Assembly: GCA_001464355.1 (NCBI GenBank)
Contig: LNEU01000033.1
Coordinates: forward strand, 248,001-312,000
Source of the DNA: Burkholderiales bacterium Ga0077544
Lineage (GTDB): Bacteria > Pseudomonadota > Gammaproteobacteria > Burkholderiales > Burkholderiaceae_D
Direction: 5' to 3'
Length of the DNA: 64,000 nucleotides
In this document: positions 26,537 to 34,553 of the stretch, piece by piece
Layout: each line of letters begins with the position of its first letter
Numbering within the stretch: position 1 is the stretch's first letter
The notes under the pieces: model-generated
What the model was told of the DNA's origin: nothing
Seen by the model: only the letters and a program-made list of their open reading frames with translations
The model's database searches: none
Translations under genes and position numbers: made by a program

Positions 26537-28801
26537 ATGAAAATCACTCCTATGACTATGACGCGCACATTGATGACGCCTTATTCCTTACCGCTGTCTA
26601 TGCGGCCCAAACTGTTGCCGCTGTTGCTGGCTGCCTGCATGGGGATCAGTGGCGTTGCGCACGCTGCACCGAGCGACCCGACGGTGGTGAATGGGCAGGT
26701 GACGTTTTCGCAGCAGGGCAATGTGTTCTCGATCACGAATAGCCCGAATGCGATCATCAACTGGGGCAGCTTCTCGATCGCACAAGGCGAGATCGTGCGC
26801 TTCCTGCAGCAGAGCGGTAATAGCGCCGTGCTCAACCGCATCACCGGACAAGACCCCAGCAGCATCATGGGCGCTTTGCAATCGAATGGTCGCGTGTATC
26901 TGATCAACCCGAACGGCATCCTGTTCGGTGGCGGTGCGCAAATCAATGTAAATGGCCTGGTCGCATCGACGCTGGATATCGGCAACGCGGATTTTATCGC
27001 TGGTAAAAACAAATTCTTTTCCGGTGCGACCGCGGGCAGCGTGGTCAACGAAGGCGCGATCACGACGCCATCCGGCGGCAAGGTTTTTCTGATTGCGCCT
27101 GACGTCACCAACAGCGGCCTCATCACTTCACCGCAGGGTGAAGTTGTGCTGGCCGCAGGACATAGCGTGCAACTGGCAGACTCATCCAATCCCGGCATGC
27201 ACGTGGTGGTCTCGGCCCCCGAAAATCAGGCGATCAATATCGGCGAAGTGATTGCACAAGGCGGCAAGATAGGTATCTATGGCGCACTCGTTAATCAGCG
27301 CGGCACGCTGAATGCGAACAGCGCAGTGGTCGGCGAGAACGGCAAGATCATCCTGAAAGCGACGCGCACGACTTTGCTGGAAGCCGGCAGTGTCACAACA
27401 GCGACCGGTGCCGGCAGCGGCGGCGAAGTTCAGGTGCTCGGTGAACAAGTTGGCCTGATGGGCAATGCGCTGGTCGATGTCAGCGGCCAGAATGGCGGCG
27501 GCACCGCGCTGATCGGCGGCGACTATCAAGGCAAGAACGTTGCGGTGATGAATGCGGAACAAGTGTTTGTCGGCAAGGATGCCGTTATCAAGGCCGATGC
27601 GATTGCCAGCGGCGATGGCGGCAAGATCATCGTCTGGGGTAACCAGACTGCGCAGGTGTATGGCTCCATATTTGCGCGCGGTGGAGCTCAGTCGGGTAAC
27701 GGTGGCTTCATTGAAACCTCGAGCCATCATCTGGACGTGGCGGGGATACGCGTGAATGCCGGTGCGGCAAATGGAAAAAATGGGCAGTGGCTGCTTGATC
27801 CTGAAAATATTCGTATTTCAGTCGGTGATAGCGTCACGCTCGATGACGTCGCTGCCTTTGACAATCCCACGCCTAACAGCAGCGATACATCTTTCATTAA
27901 TGCGTCCGTCATCTCTGGCGCGACTGCCAACGTCACGCTGCAAGCGCGCAATGATATTACCTTCTCGAGTGAGATCAATATTGCAGCGGTCGGTGTTGGT
28001 TTGACTGCGCAGGCAGGGAATAACATCAATGTCGACGCGTCGATCACGACAAATGGCGGGGACTTGGTCTTGTCGGCGAATGACAATGGCGGAGGAACAG
28101 CTACCGGTAGTGGCAAGGTGATAAAGATGTCGGGTGTTGTACTCGAAACCACCGAAGGTACGCTAACTATAAGAGATTCCACCACATCGACGCAGCCAAT
28201 AGCCGCCACTATCAATCAATGCGTGGCCAATCCAACTCTGCGTGGATGCACGGTCATCTTGCCGCCAACCCAAAATAATCCGACCAATCCGGTGGGGCAA
28301 GCGCTTAATTCAACCGTCAATATCATCAATACAGTGACGACTAATGCGAATCCTGCCGTGCCCCGGCTAAACGCGATTCCTACAACAGGAAATCCAAACA
28401 CCAGCACTGTTCCAACCGCCGCTGATGCCGCCGCCAAGGCGAGTGCAGATGCCGCAGCGAAGGCTGCGTCTGATGCAGCAGCCAAGTCCGCCGCGGATGC
28501 TGCGGCCAAGGTTGCCGCCGATGCGGCCGCCAGAGCCGCGGCAGAATCTGCGGCCGCAGAAGCGGTAGCCAAGGCAATGCAGGCTGCAGCAAACCAGGCA
28601 GCGACAGACGCAGCGGCCAAGGCAGCAGCAGAGGCGGCGGCCAAGTCGGCGGCGGAAGCAGCCGCAGCCAAGGCGGCAGAGGAAGACGTCAAAAAAGCAG
28701 ATGAGAAAAAAGCCGCCGATAAATCCGACAGCAAAGAAGTCGCATCCAATGAAAAAACCGGAACAAAAAATGAACCAGTTAAAAAAATGTACTGTAATTA
28801 A
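26537..28801 (+). CDS. TpsA exoprotein (filamentous haemagglutinin-type) with TolA-like alanine-rich tail
   Basis: This is a 754-residue secreted protein. A signal region ends at GVAHAAPSDP. A TPS secretion domain follows with the family blocks NSPNAIINWGSFSIAQGE, NRITGQDPSSIMGALQSNG and VYLINPNGILFGGGAQINV (the NPNGI motif). A short beta-helix passenger runs to about residue 560 with a QC...GC cysteine pair near NQCVANPTLRGC. The remaining tail, about residues 630-740, is an Ala/Lys/Asp helix of AADAAAKA-type repeats resembling TolA domain II, ending in a charged segment. The protein is short for the family and lacks the long repeats of adhesins. It may be surface-bound. Its last codons overlap the FecR-domain gene. 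Confidence 0.9.
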   Translation: MKITPMTMTRTLMTPYSLPLSMRPKLLPLLLAACMGISGVAHAAPSDPTVVNGQVTFSQQGNVFSITNSPNAIINWGSFSIAQGEIVRFLQQSGNSAVLNRITGQDPSSIMGALQSNGRVYLINPNGILFGGGAQINVNGLVASTLDIGNADFIAGKNKFFSGATAGSVVNEGAITTPSGGKVFLIAPDVTNSGLITSPQGEVVLAAGHSVQLADSSNPGMHVVVSAPENQAINIGEVIAQGGKIGIYGALVNQRGTLNANSAVVGENGKIILKATRTTLLEAGSVTTATGAGSGGEVQVLGEQVGLMGNALVDVSGQNGGGTALIGGDYQGKNVAVMNAEQVFVGKDAVIKADAIASGDGGKIIVWGNQTAQVYGSIFARGGAQSGNGGFIETSSHHLDVAGIRVNAGAANGKNGQWLLDPENIRISVGDSVTLDDVAAFDNPTPNSSDTSFINASVISGATANVTLQARNDITFSSEINIAAVGVGLTAQAGNNINVDASITTNGGDLVLSANDNGGGTATGSGKVIKMSGVVLETTEGTLTIRDSTTSTQPIAATINQCVANPTLRGCTVILPPTQNNPTNPVGQALNSTVNIINTVTTNANPAVPRLNAIPTTGNPNTSTVPTAADAAAKASADAAAKAASDAAAKSAADAAAKVAADAAARAAAESAAAEAVAKAMQAAANQAATDAAAKAAAEAAAKSAAEAAAAKAAEEDVKKADEKKAADKSDSKEVASNEKTGTKNEPVKKMYCN

Positions 28802-29651
28802 ATCGCTGCTGGTATTGGCCGCATTGTGTGCAGGCGCGCTAACGCATGCAGCACCAGCGGTCGGTACTGTTACGCATTTGAGCGGGCCTTTGCTGGCGAA
28901 AAAAGCCGATGGCAAGATGCGCGTGCTGGGCGCCAAGTCTGCGGTCGAGAGTGGCGATACCTTGTCTACGCAAAACAGGGGTTATGCGCAAATCAAGTTC
29001 GGCGATGACAGCGTACTCATCTTGCAACCGGACACGATACTGACGATCGATAAATTTTCGTATGAAGCCGGCAAGCCGGCTGCCGACAGTATTGCGTTCA
29101 CGCTGGTGCAAGGTGGTGTGCGTTCAAATGCGGGTTTGATCGGCAAGCGCAGCAAAGATAGTGTGCAAATGGCGACGCCGTCTGCAAACATCAGCATGCA
29201 GGCAGCGAATGTCGTTGTTACATACATCAAGCCCAGTGCCGAAGAGATCGCGACTGCGCGAGAAGCTTATTTGCTGGCCAGTACTGCGGCGCTGGATGTT
29301 GCCATGCAAGTTACGCGCAGCGATATGCCTGTGCCTGCAGCGATCCAGCCCTTGATGCTGGCGCAAATTAATAAGGGAGGGCCGTCGGCGGTCAAGCCCG
29401 TGTCGGGATTGCCGCCGGGCCTGTATGTGTCGGTCCTCGATGGTGCAATTAATTTGACTAACAAGGGTGGAACACAGAGTTTTGTCGCGGGTCAGTTCGG
29501 TTTTACGCCAAACTTCTCGCAACCGCCTGCCCTCTTGCCGAAAAATCCGGGCCTGCTATTTACGCTACCAGCGGCATTTATGGCGCCGTCTCCTGTTTCG
29601 GGAGGCAGCACGGCGCCTAAATCGAATGCGGTTGATTGCGAAGTGCGATAA
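28749..29651 (+). CDS. Exported FecR-domain protein associated with the TPS locus
   Basis: This protein of about 300 residues has a signal peptide ending ALTHA and, at about residues 35-130, a FecR-type domain: VGTVTHLSGPLLAKK, VESGDTLSTQNRGYAQIKF and DSVLILQPDTILTIDKF. FecR proper is an inner-membrane anti-sigma partner. This protein has no cytoplasmic anti-sigma part and no sigma factor beside it, so it is more like the periplasmic FecR proteins found with large exoproteins. It overlaps the tpsA end by 53 bp in another frame. ATG 28749 has AAAGAAG upstream; ATG 28770, seven codons later, is an alternative. Confidence 0.82.
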   Translation: MKKPEQKMNQLKKCTVIKSLLVLAALCAGALTHAAPAVGTVTHLSGPLLAKKADGKMRVLGAKSAVESGDTLSTQNRGYAQIKFGDDSVLILQPDTILTIDKFSYEAGKPAADSIAFTLVQGGVRSNAGLIGKRSKDSVQMATPSANISMQAANVVVTYIKPSAEEIATAREAYLLASTAALDVAMQVTRSDMPVPAAIQPLMLAQINKGGPSAVKPVSGLPPGLYVSVLDGAINLTNKGGTQSFVAGQFGFTPNFSQPPALLPKNPGLLFTLPAAFMAPSPVSGGSTAPKSNAVDCEVR

Positions 29652-29720
29652 GTCTGGTAGCGCAAGCCAGTCCTTCAATATAGAGGGACGGCTTGCGGTA
29701 ACACGGCATTGTGCTTTACA

Positions 29721-30350
29721 TCAAGCTGGACTTGCCATCCACCAATAACCAATTTCACTATCGCTGCGCAACACGTAGCGCACATTGTTGATGAAGCGCT
29801 GCGGGAATTTCCCTGCTTCGTGATTGCTGCCGGATTCCTGCATCATGTCACTGGCTAATGCTGATGCCTTGCTTCGACTCAAATCGGGATTCGTCGCTTC
29901 AGCAATGACTTCCGATATCGCCAGTACGGCCGGGCGATTGATTGCATCCGGATTGCCGGCGACGACGGCTGTGACGCTAATAATGTGTCCGGTCTCTTTT
30001 GAAACGCTCACGGTAAGCGAGGTTTTATCCGTAAAACCCTGTTTGAAATAGTCACGCACCGTGCCGTGCTTGACGTCGAATGTGCCGATGCGAAATGACT
30101 GGTGGGATGATTTTGCCGCAGCATTGAATGCCGCAACGAATTGTTCCGCATTGAATGCAAATTCGAGTTTCCTGGTGATGCTGACCACGGGTACGGGCAC
30201 CGCCATCTCCTCAAACGACGCGGTCCCGACCTCACTACTTTTGCTGCATGCAAGCAGACAAATCGTCAATGCAGCGCACGCCCACTTCTTTATGTTTGCT
30301 CCATAAACCGTTCCATCTATTGCGTACTGACTGCGTTTGCGCTTGTGCAT
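29721..30350 (-). CDS. Putative lipoprotein of unknown function
   Basis: The mature sequence begins after a lipobox, IKKWACAALTICLLAC, so this should be a lipoprotein of about 180 mature residues; the rest is soluble (FAFNAEQFVAAFNAAAKSS, VSKETGHIISVTAVVAGNP, and FINNVRYVLRSDSEIGYWW near the end). I do not recognise the family. The start is a problem. The natural N-terminus of the signal peptide falls on an ATA codon at 30293 that has GGAG at the right distance, while the nearest in-frame ATG (30350) adds 19 residues in front of the signal and has no ribosome site. The coordinates given use the ATG. Confidence 0.6.
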   Translation of the reverse strand: MHKRKRSQYAIDGTVYGANIKKWACAALTICLLACSKSSEVGTASFEEMAVPVPVVSITRKLEFAFNAEQFVAAFNAAAKSSHQSFRIGTFDVKHGTVRDYFKQGFTDKTSLTVSVSKETGHIISVTAVVAGNPDAINRPAVLAISEVIAEATNPDLSRSKASALASDMMQESGSNHEAGKFPQRFINNVRYVLRSDSEIGYWWMASPA

Positions 30351-30605
30351 GGCGCATGCCGCATGCCGCTTCGCTCGATGCGATTCATGAAAATTACACC
30401 AGACGTGCGAGCTTGTTGTTATCAACACCTGCGTATGCGTGCCAGATGCTGTGTGAGTGGCCAGACTGATAGATAGGAGTGGTAATTCAAGTGCTAGGAA
30501 AATCATGATTTTCCAATGCTTGATCGGGCTTGCGGATCGATGTACTGGCAGTGGAAGGCAAACGGCCATGCGCGCTGCATGGCCGTTTGATTTTACGTGC
30601 CGACG

Positions 30606-32255
30606 TTATCGCGGTGCGGCCAGGGCTCGTGCACCAGACGCTGCCACTTTGGAAGTCGCGGTGGATACTTGTCTATTCACCGATGCAGTCCTGCCTACCT
30701 TGAACACGGATACGGCTTGCGATAATTGCCCTGCCTGTTCGTCCAGACTTGCTGCAGCGGCGGCTGCCTGTTCGACCAAGGCGGCATTTTGTTGCGTGAC
30801 GTCATCCATGTCTGTGACAGCCTGATTGACTTGATCGATACCGATACTTTGTTCGCGGCTGGCGCCGGCGATTTCACTCATGATGGTGGCGACGCGCTGT
30901 ACCGATTCCAGTACCTCGGTCATGTTTTGTCCTGCTTCATCGACAATGCGATTGCCGAGTGCGACTTTGCTGACGGAGTCATCAATCAAGACCTTGATCT
31001 CTTTGGCTGCACCGGCAGACCGTTGCGCGAGGTTGCGCACTTCCGCTGCGACGACCGCAAAGCCCCGGCCCTGTTCGCCGGCGCGCGCCGCCTCTACTGC
31101 TGCGTTGAGTGCAAGGATATTGGTTTGGAAAGCGATGCCATCGATCAAGCTGATGATATCCACAATTTTATTGGCCGAATTGCTGATGTCGGTCATCGTC
31201 GCACCCACACGTGTGACCGAATCGCTGCCGCGGGTCGCAATCTCTGTGGTCGACACGACTAGCTTGCTGGCCTGCTGCGCATTCTCCGCATTTTGTTTCA
31301 CTGTCGAGGCGAACTCTTCCATGCTGGAAGCGGTTTGTTCCAGGCTTGATGCCTGCGATTCGGTACGTGAGGACAGATTCAGGTTGCCGGCCGCAATGTC
31401 TCTGGTGGCGGCCGTCATCGAATCCACATTCGAGCGTACGTCGCCGATCACGGCAACCAGATTCACGTTCATTTGCTGTAGCGCGCGCAGCAACTGGCCC
31501 ATGTCATCGCCGCGCTTGGTTTCGATGGTGCCGGTCAGATCACCGCCCGAGAGTGCGCGCGCCGCCTTGGTCGCGACGCGCAACGGTACGACGATTGATG
31601 AGTGCAATGAAAATCCCAGCATCAATGCGCTGAGTACACCGACGGCACCGGCGGCGGCAAACAAGGTTGCCGTGTTGCCGCTTAACTGGGTAAATCCGAC
31701 GGCCGCCATCGCAACAAACAAAGCGATCATGACGGACAGACCGATACCGAGACGGCCACTGGTTGACAGGTTTTTACGTGCAGCAAAAATGCCGGCAAGT
31801 CCAGTGCGCACGGCCTGTCCCTGCTTGATGGCGAAGCCCTTCGCCTGACCGGCCACTATCTTGCGGTAGAGGCCATCGGCCGCTTCGATCTGTGCGCGTG
31901 ACGGCTTGGTACGGATGGACATATAACCGTTGGCCTGGCCGCCTTCCATGACCGGAGTAACGTTGGCAACCACCCAGTAGTAATCGCCATTTTTGCGCCG
32001 GTTCTTGACCATGCCGGTCCACGACATGCCGGCCTTCAATGTGCCCCAGAGATCATCAAAGGCTTCTGGTGGCATATCGGGATGGCGTACCAGATTGTGC
32101 GGCGCGCCGATTAATTCTTGTTCTGTAAAGCCGCTGACTTCGATGAAATACGGATTGATGTAAGTGATCTTGCCTTTCAGGTCAGTCTTGGAAACGATAG
32201 GACGTCCCTCGTCCATGTGGTACTCGATATTGGTGATAGGCAGGTTCTTGCGCAT
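30606..32255 (-). CDS. Aer-like PAS-domain methyl-accepting chemotaxis protein
   Basis: This 549-residue receptor has an N-terminal cytoplasmic PAS domain (residues about 15-110) with the Aer-type segments HPDMPPEAFDDLW and VKNRRKNGDYYWV, suggesting FAD binding and redox or oxygen taxis. There are two adjacent membrane helices (about 175-215) without a periplasmic domain, then HAMP and a signalling domain with the hairpin tip GIAFQTNILALNAAVEAARAGE (split over residues 370-395). It signals to CheA/CheW. No che genes are near. ATG 32255 has an AGAGGAG ribosome site just upstream. Confidence 0.93.
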   Translation of the reverse strand: MRKNLPITNIEYHMDEGRPIVSKTDLKGKITYINPYFIEVSGFTEQELIGAPHNLVRHPDMPPEAFDDLWGTLKAGMSWTGMVKNRRKNGDYYWVVANVTPVMEGGQANGYMSIRTKPSRAQIEAADGLYRKIVAGQAKGFAIKQGQAVRTGLAGIFAARKNLSTSGRLGIGLSVMIALFVAMAAVGFTQLSGNTATLFAAAGAVGVLSALMLGFSLHSSIVVPLRVATKAARALSGGDLTGTIETKRGDDMGQLLRALQQMNVNLVAVIGDVRSNVDSMTAATRDIAAGNLNLSSRTESQASSLEQTASSMEEFASTVKQNAENAQQASKLVVSTTEIATRGSDSVTRVGATMTDISNSANKIVDIISLIDGIAFQTNILALNAAVEAARAGEQGRGFAVVAAEVRNLAQRSAGAAKEIKVLIDDSVSKVALGNRIVDEAGQNMTEVLESVQRVATIMSEIAGASREQSIGIDQVNQAVTDMDDVTQQNAALVEQAAAAAASLDEQAGQLSQAVSVFKVGRTASVNRQVSTATSKVAASGARALAAPR

Positions 32256-32672
32256 GGCGGACTCCTCTTGGAATAATTATTGTTTTTAATTGCATACCTG
32301 ATGCTAATTGTTGCGGACTGGCAGTTTGTTTCTGTGCGCGTAACGAGTATGTGGGGCGAGATTTTTGTGGAAGGGCAATTATTTTTTTATATCCACAATT
32401 TAATTTGTTATCGCAGCGAAAGATATTTATTTTTTGATGAAAATCAAAGAATGAGGAAAATTAATTCCGCAAAGCAATATCCCATATCTAAAAAAGATGG
32501 ATGACGCAGGATTGCTAAAGCATGGTGGTTCGTATTTAAACGAGAATGATTTCAAATTTGAGAATTGCATGGGGATGCAAATGTTTTGCACCCCTATGTG
32601 ACTTGCTTCTGTAGCAAAAGATGCCCTGTAACAGGGGTGTAGCGCAATACTTAAGTGATGGCTAGGTACGGA
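32256..32672. other. Spacer with a hairpin, no gene seen
   Basis: These 417 bp lie between the aerotaxis-like receptor and the M48 gene, both on the minus strand. A hairpin with GGGG-A-TGCAAA and TTTGCACCCC arms at 32571-32594 lies about 80 bp beyond the M48 stop; it has no T-run right behind it. The rest is AT-rich with no credible ORF. Confidence 0.4.
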
Positions 32673-34154
32673 TTATTTCTTGGCAGAAAAGCAGTTTTCA
32701 CGTTTTTCAGGGGAAATAAAGGCGCAGTCTGTTTTCATCCGATTGGCTTTGGCCGTGTCGCCCATGCGGTCATAAAATCCGATCATCGCGGGCCGCAGAC
32801 TTGGTGGTTCCTTAAAGTGCCGAAAACCCTTTTCCATGCTTTCTGTTGCCTGCGCTTTGCGCCCACGATTGAATTCATCGTTGGCCTTTAATTGAATCAA
32901 GAGCCAGCTTGGTTCAGGTGACTTTGCAGATCTGGCGAATGTGTCACTGAACGCTTTTTGATCACCAATTGCCAACTGGGTTTCTGCGAGTACGCGTAAA
33001 GGGAATGGATGATCAGCAGTCGGTGGGCTTGCAGCTTTGCGCGCAAGTTGCAGAGCCTTCGCATTTTGCCCGGCAATACGTAAGTCATCAGCTTCATATG
33101 CCAGTTTGTAGTTGGCAATGGTCTGTGCCACGCTTTTGTTCTTCAGAATTTGCACCCATTCTGCTTTATGGACACGGGTTTTTGGTGCCGAGTCTGCATA
33201 AAATTTTTCGTAGTATTCGGCAGTAGTTGCAATTCGCGAGACCGCCGCATCATGTTTGCTTGATAGCTGCGACTTCATGGTGTCCCACATATTGGCGAAG
33301 ACCTTGTCCAGCTTCAGATTGCCGGTTTCCCTTAAATCTCTTTCAAACTGCGCATGGAGCAACGCGTTTTTTTCTGCGTTTTTTTTGTCGACGCGCTCTT
33401 CTTCAGTAGAGAGCAGTTCCAGCATCGATTTCATGCCGCGGCTGTAGGAATAGCCCATTTTTGTAGTCAGGTCTATCGATAGCGCATCGGCTTCATCTTC
33501 CTGCTTTCTGGACCATGCCGGTAGCAGTGCAATATCAGTTACCTCTATCAACAATTGCATTTGCTGCAGGTATTTAACGGAATTTTTACCTAGTACTGCG
33601 GTGCCCGCACCATGAGAAGTCAAATTGGCATGTGCTTGCGCACCTATCGCAGCGGCTTGCTGCACTTGCTTTTGAAGATTGCTGACCATATCCGAATCAT
33701 GATGGCCATAAATGATGTGTGCCAGTTCGTGCGCAAGAATGGCGGCGATCTGGTCTTCGGTCTCAATATTTTTCAAAAAACCGATGCCAAGAAAAATATT
33801 TCCATCCGGTGTGGCAAAAGCATCCAGACCTTCGTTTGATGTGACGTATACCGTACCGGGTAAATTTGCGATGCCGGTTTCCTTTTTGATTTTAGCCAGT
33901 AGATCATTCAAATATTTTGTCAACGCAGGAATAGGTACCAGCCCTTCTCCCTGGACCCGATAGTCATTGACATCGCGTTCCTTGCCGATTGCGACCAAGG
34001 ATGGTTTGTATTCATTTGGCAGTGCCTGAATGACAGGTTGTGACGATCGGGACGCCAGCGAAGTAAAGTTGTTAGTCAGATCTTTGGTGGCCTGACATCC
34101 GCACAATATCAACAAGAGCGAGAGGATGCCGCAGTGGTTTAGCGTTATTTTCAT
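32673..34154 (-). CDS. M48-family metalloprotease lipoprotein
   Basis: This 493-residue zinc protease has an HExxH site at residues 142-146 (HELAH) and the third ligand in QEDEADALSIDL (E219 likely). The N-terminus is a lipoprotein signal (MKITLNHCGILSLLLILCGC, Cys20), so it should sit in the periplasm or outer membrane, as does LoiP/YcaL. The C-terminal 200 residues are helical and TPR-like (KALQLARKAAS, FNRGRKAQATESMEKGFRH), as in BepA. BepA-type enzymes take part in outer-membrane protein quality control. The start ATG overlaps the stop of the upstream gene (ATGA at 34151-34154), showing an operon with the SH3-like and CHASE2 genes. Confidence 0.9.
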   Translation of the reverse strand: MKITLNHCGILSLLLILCGCQATKDLTNNFTSLASRSSQPVIQALPNEYKPSLVAIGKERDVNDYRVQGEGLVPIPALTKYLNDLLAKIKKETGIANLPGTVYVTSNEGLDAFATPDGNIFLGIGFLKNIETEDQIAAILAHELAHIIYGHHDSDMVSNLQKQVQQAAAIGAQAHANLTSHGAGTAVLGKNSVKYLQQMQLLIEVTDIALLPAWSRKQEDEADALSIDLTTKMGYSYSRGMKSMLELLSTEEERVDKKNAEKNALLHAQFERDLRETGNLKLDKVFANMWDTMKSQLSSKHDAAVSRIATTAEYYEKFYADSAPKTRVHKAEWVQILKNKSVAQTIANYKLAYEADDLRIAGQNAKALQLARKAASPPTADHPFPLRVLAETQLAIGDQKAFSDTFARSAKSPEPSWLLIQLKANDEFNRGRKAQATESMEKGFRHFKEPPSLRPAMIGFYDRMGDTAKANRMKTDCAFISPEKRENCFSAKK

Positions 34155-34504
34155 TTTGTGCAACCACCTTCATTGCCCACGCCGCGAATCGCTGCGGTAT
34201 CTCGCGTATTTTTCGTGGTGACGCGCGCAATCGTTTTGCATTCGCGATTGATTTTGAATCCAATGCTAGAGGCCCAGACCGGCTTTTGCTCGATGCTTAA
34301 TTTAATGCGCTCACCCTCTTCTGCCATGACGGGCAGCGGTAATGCTTTGGTCAAATCTTCAGGTGCAATTTCTCGCAATGGGGTGGTGTCTTCTGAAGTG
34401 GCATACAGACGAATGGGTTTTTTGCTGATGACTGTGCTGATCGTATCGGCATAGACATGGAGGCAGAAGCTGCTGACCAATAGGGCGAGAAACAATTTCT
34501 TCAT
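34151..34504 (-). CDS. Small exported SH3-like protein
   Basis: This is a 117-residue protein with a signal peptide (MKKLFLALLVSSFCLHVYA). The mature part is about 98 residues and contains KKPIRLYATSEDTTPLREIAP and ERIKLSIEQKPVWASSIGFKI, the strand pattern of bacterial SH3-like domains that often bind peptides or cell wall; the assignment is tentative. It ends in a cysteine near the C-terminus (GNEGGCTK). It lies between the CHASE2 gene (49 bp gap) and the M48 gene (ATGA overlap). Confidence 0.7.
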   Translation of the reverse strand: MKKLFLALLVSSFCLHVYADTISTVISKKPIRLYATSEDTTPLREIAPEDLTKALPLPVMAEEGERIKLSIEQKPVWASSIGFKINRECKTIARVTTKNTRDTAAIRGVGNEGGCTK

Positions 34505-34553
34505 TCTTTAACTCTCCTTGTGAGTGTCTGTAAATTATGGGTATTTGTTGTTA

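Noticed and set aside
28216-28936. Minus-strand ORFs opposite the tpsA alanine-rich tail
   Set aside because: They are mirror products of the repetitive GCN codons, giving Ala-, Leu- or Gly/Cys-rich translations; no start signals.
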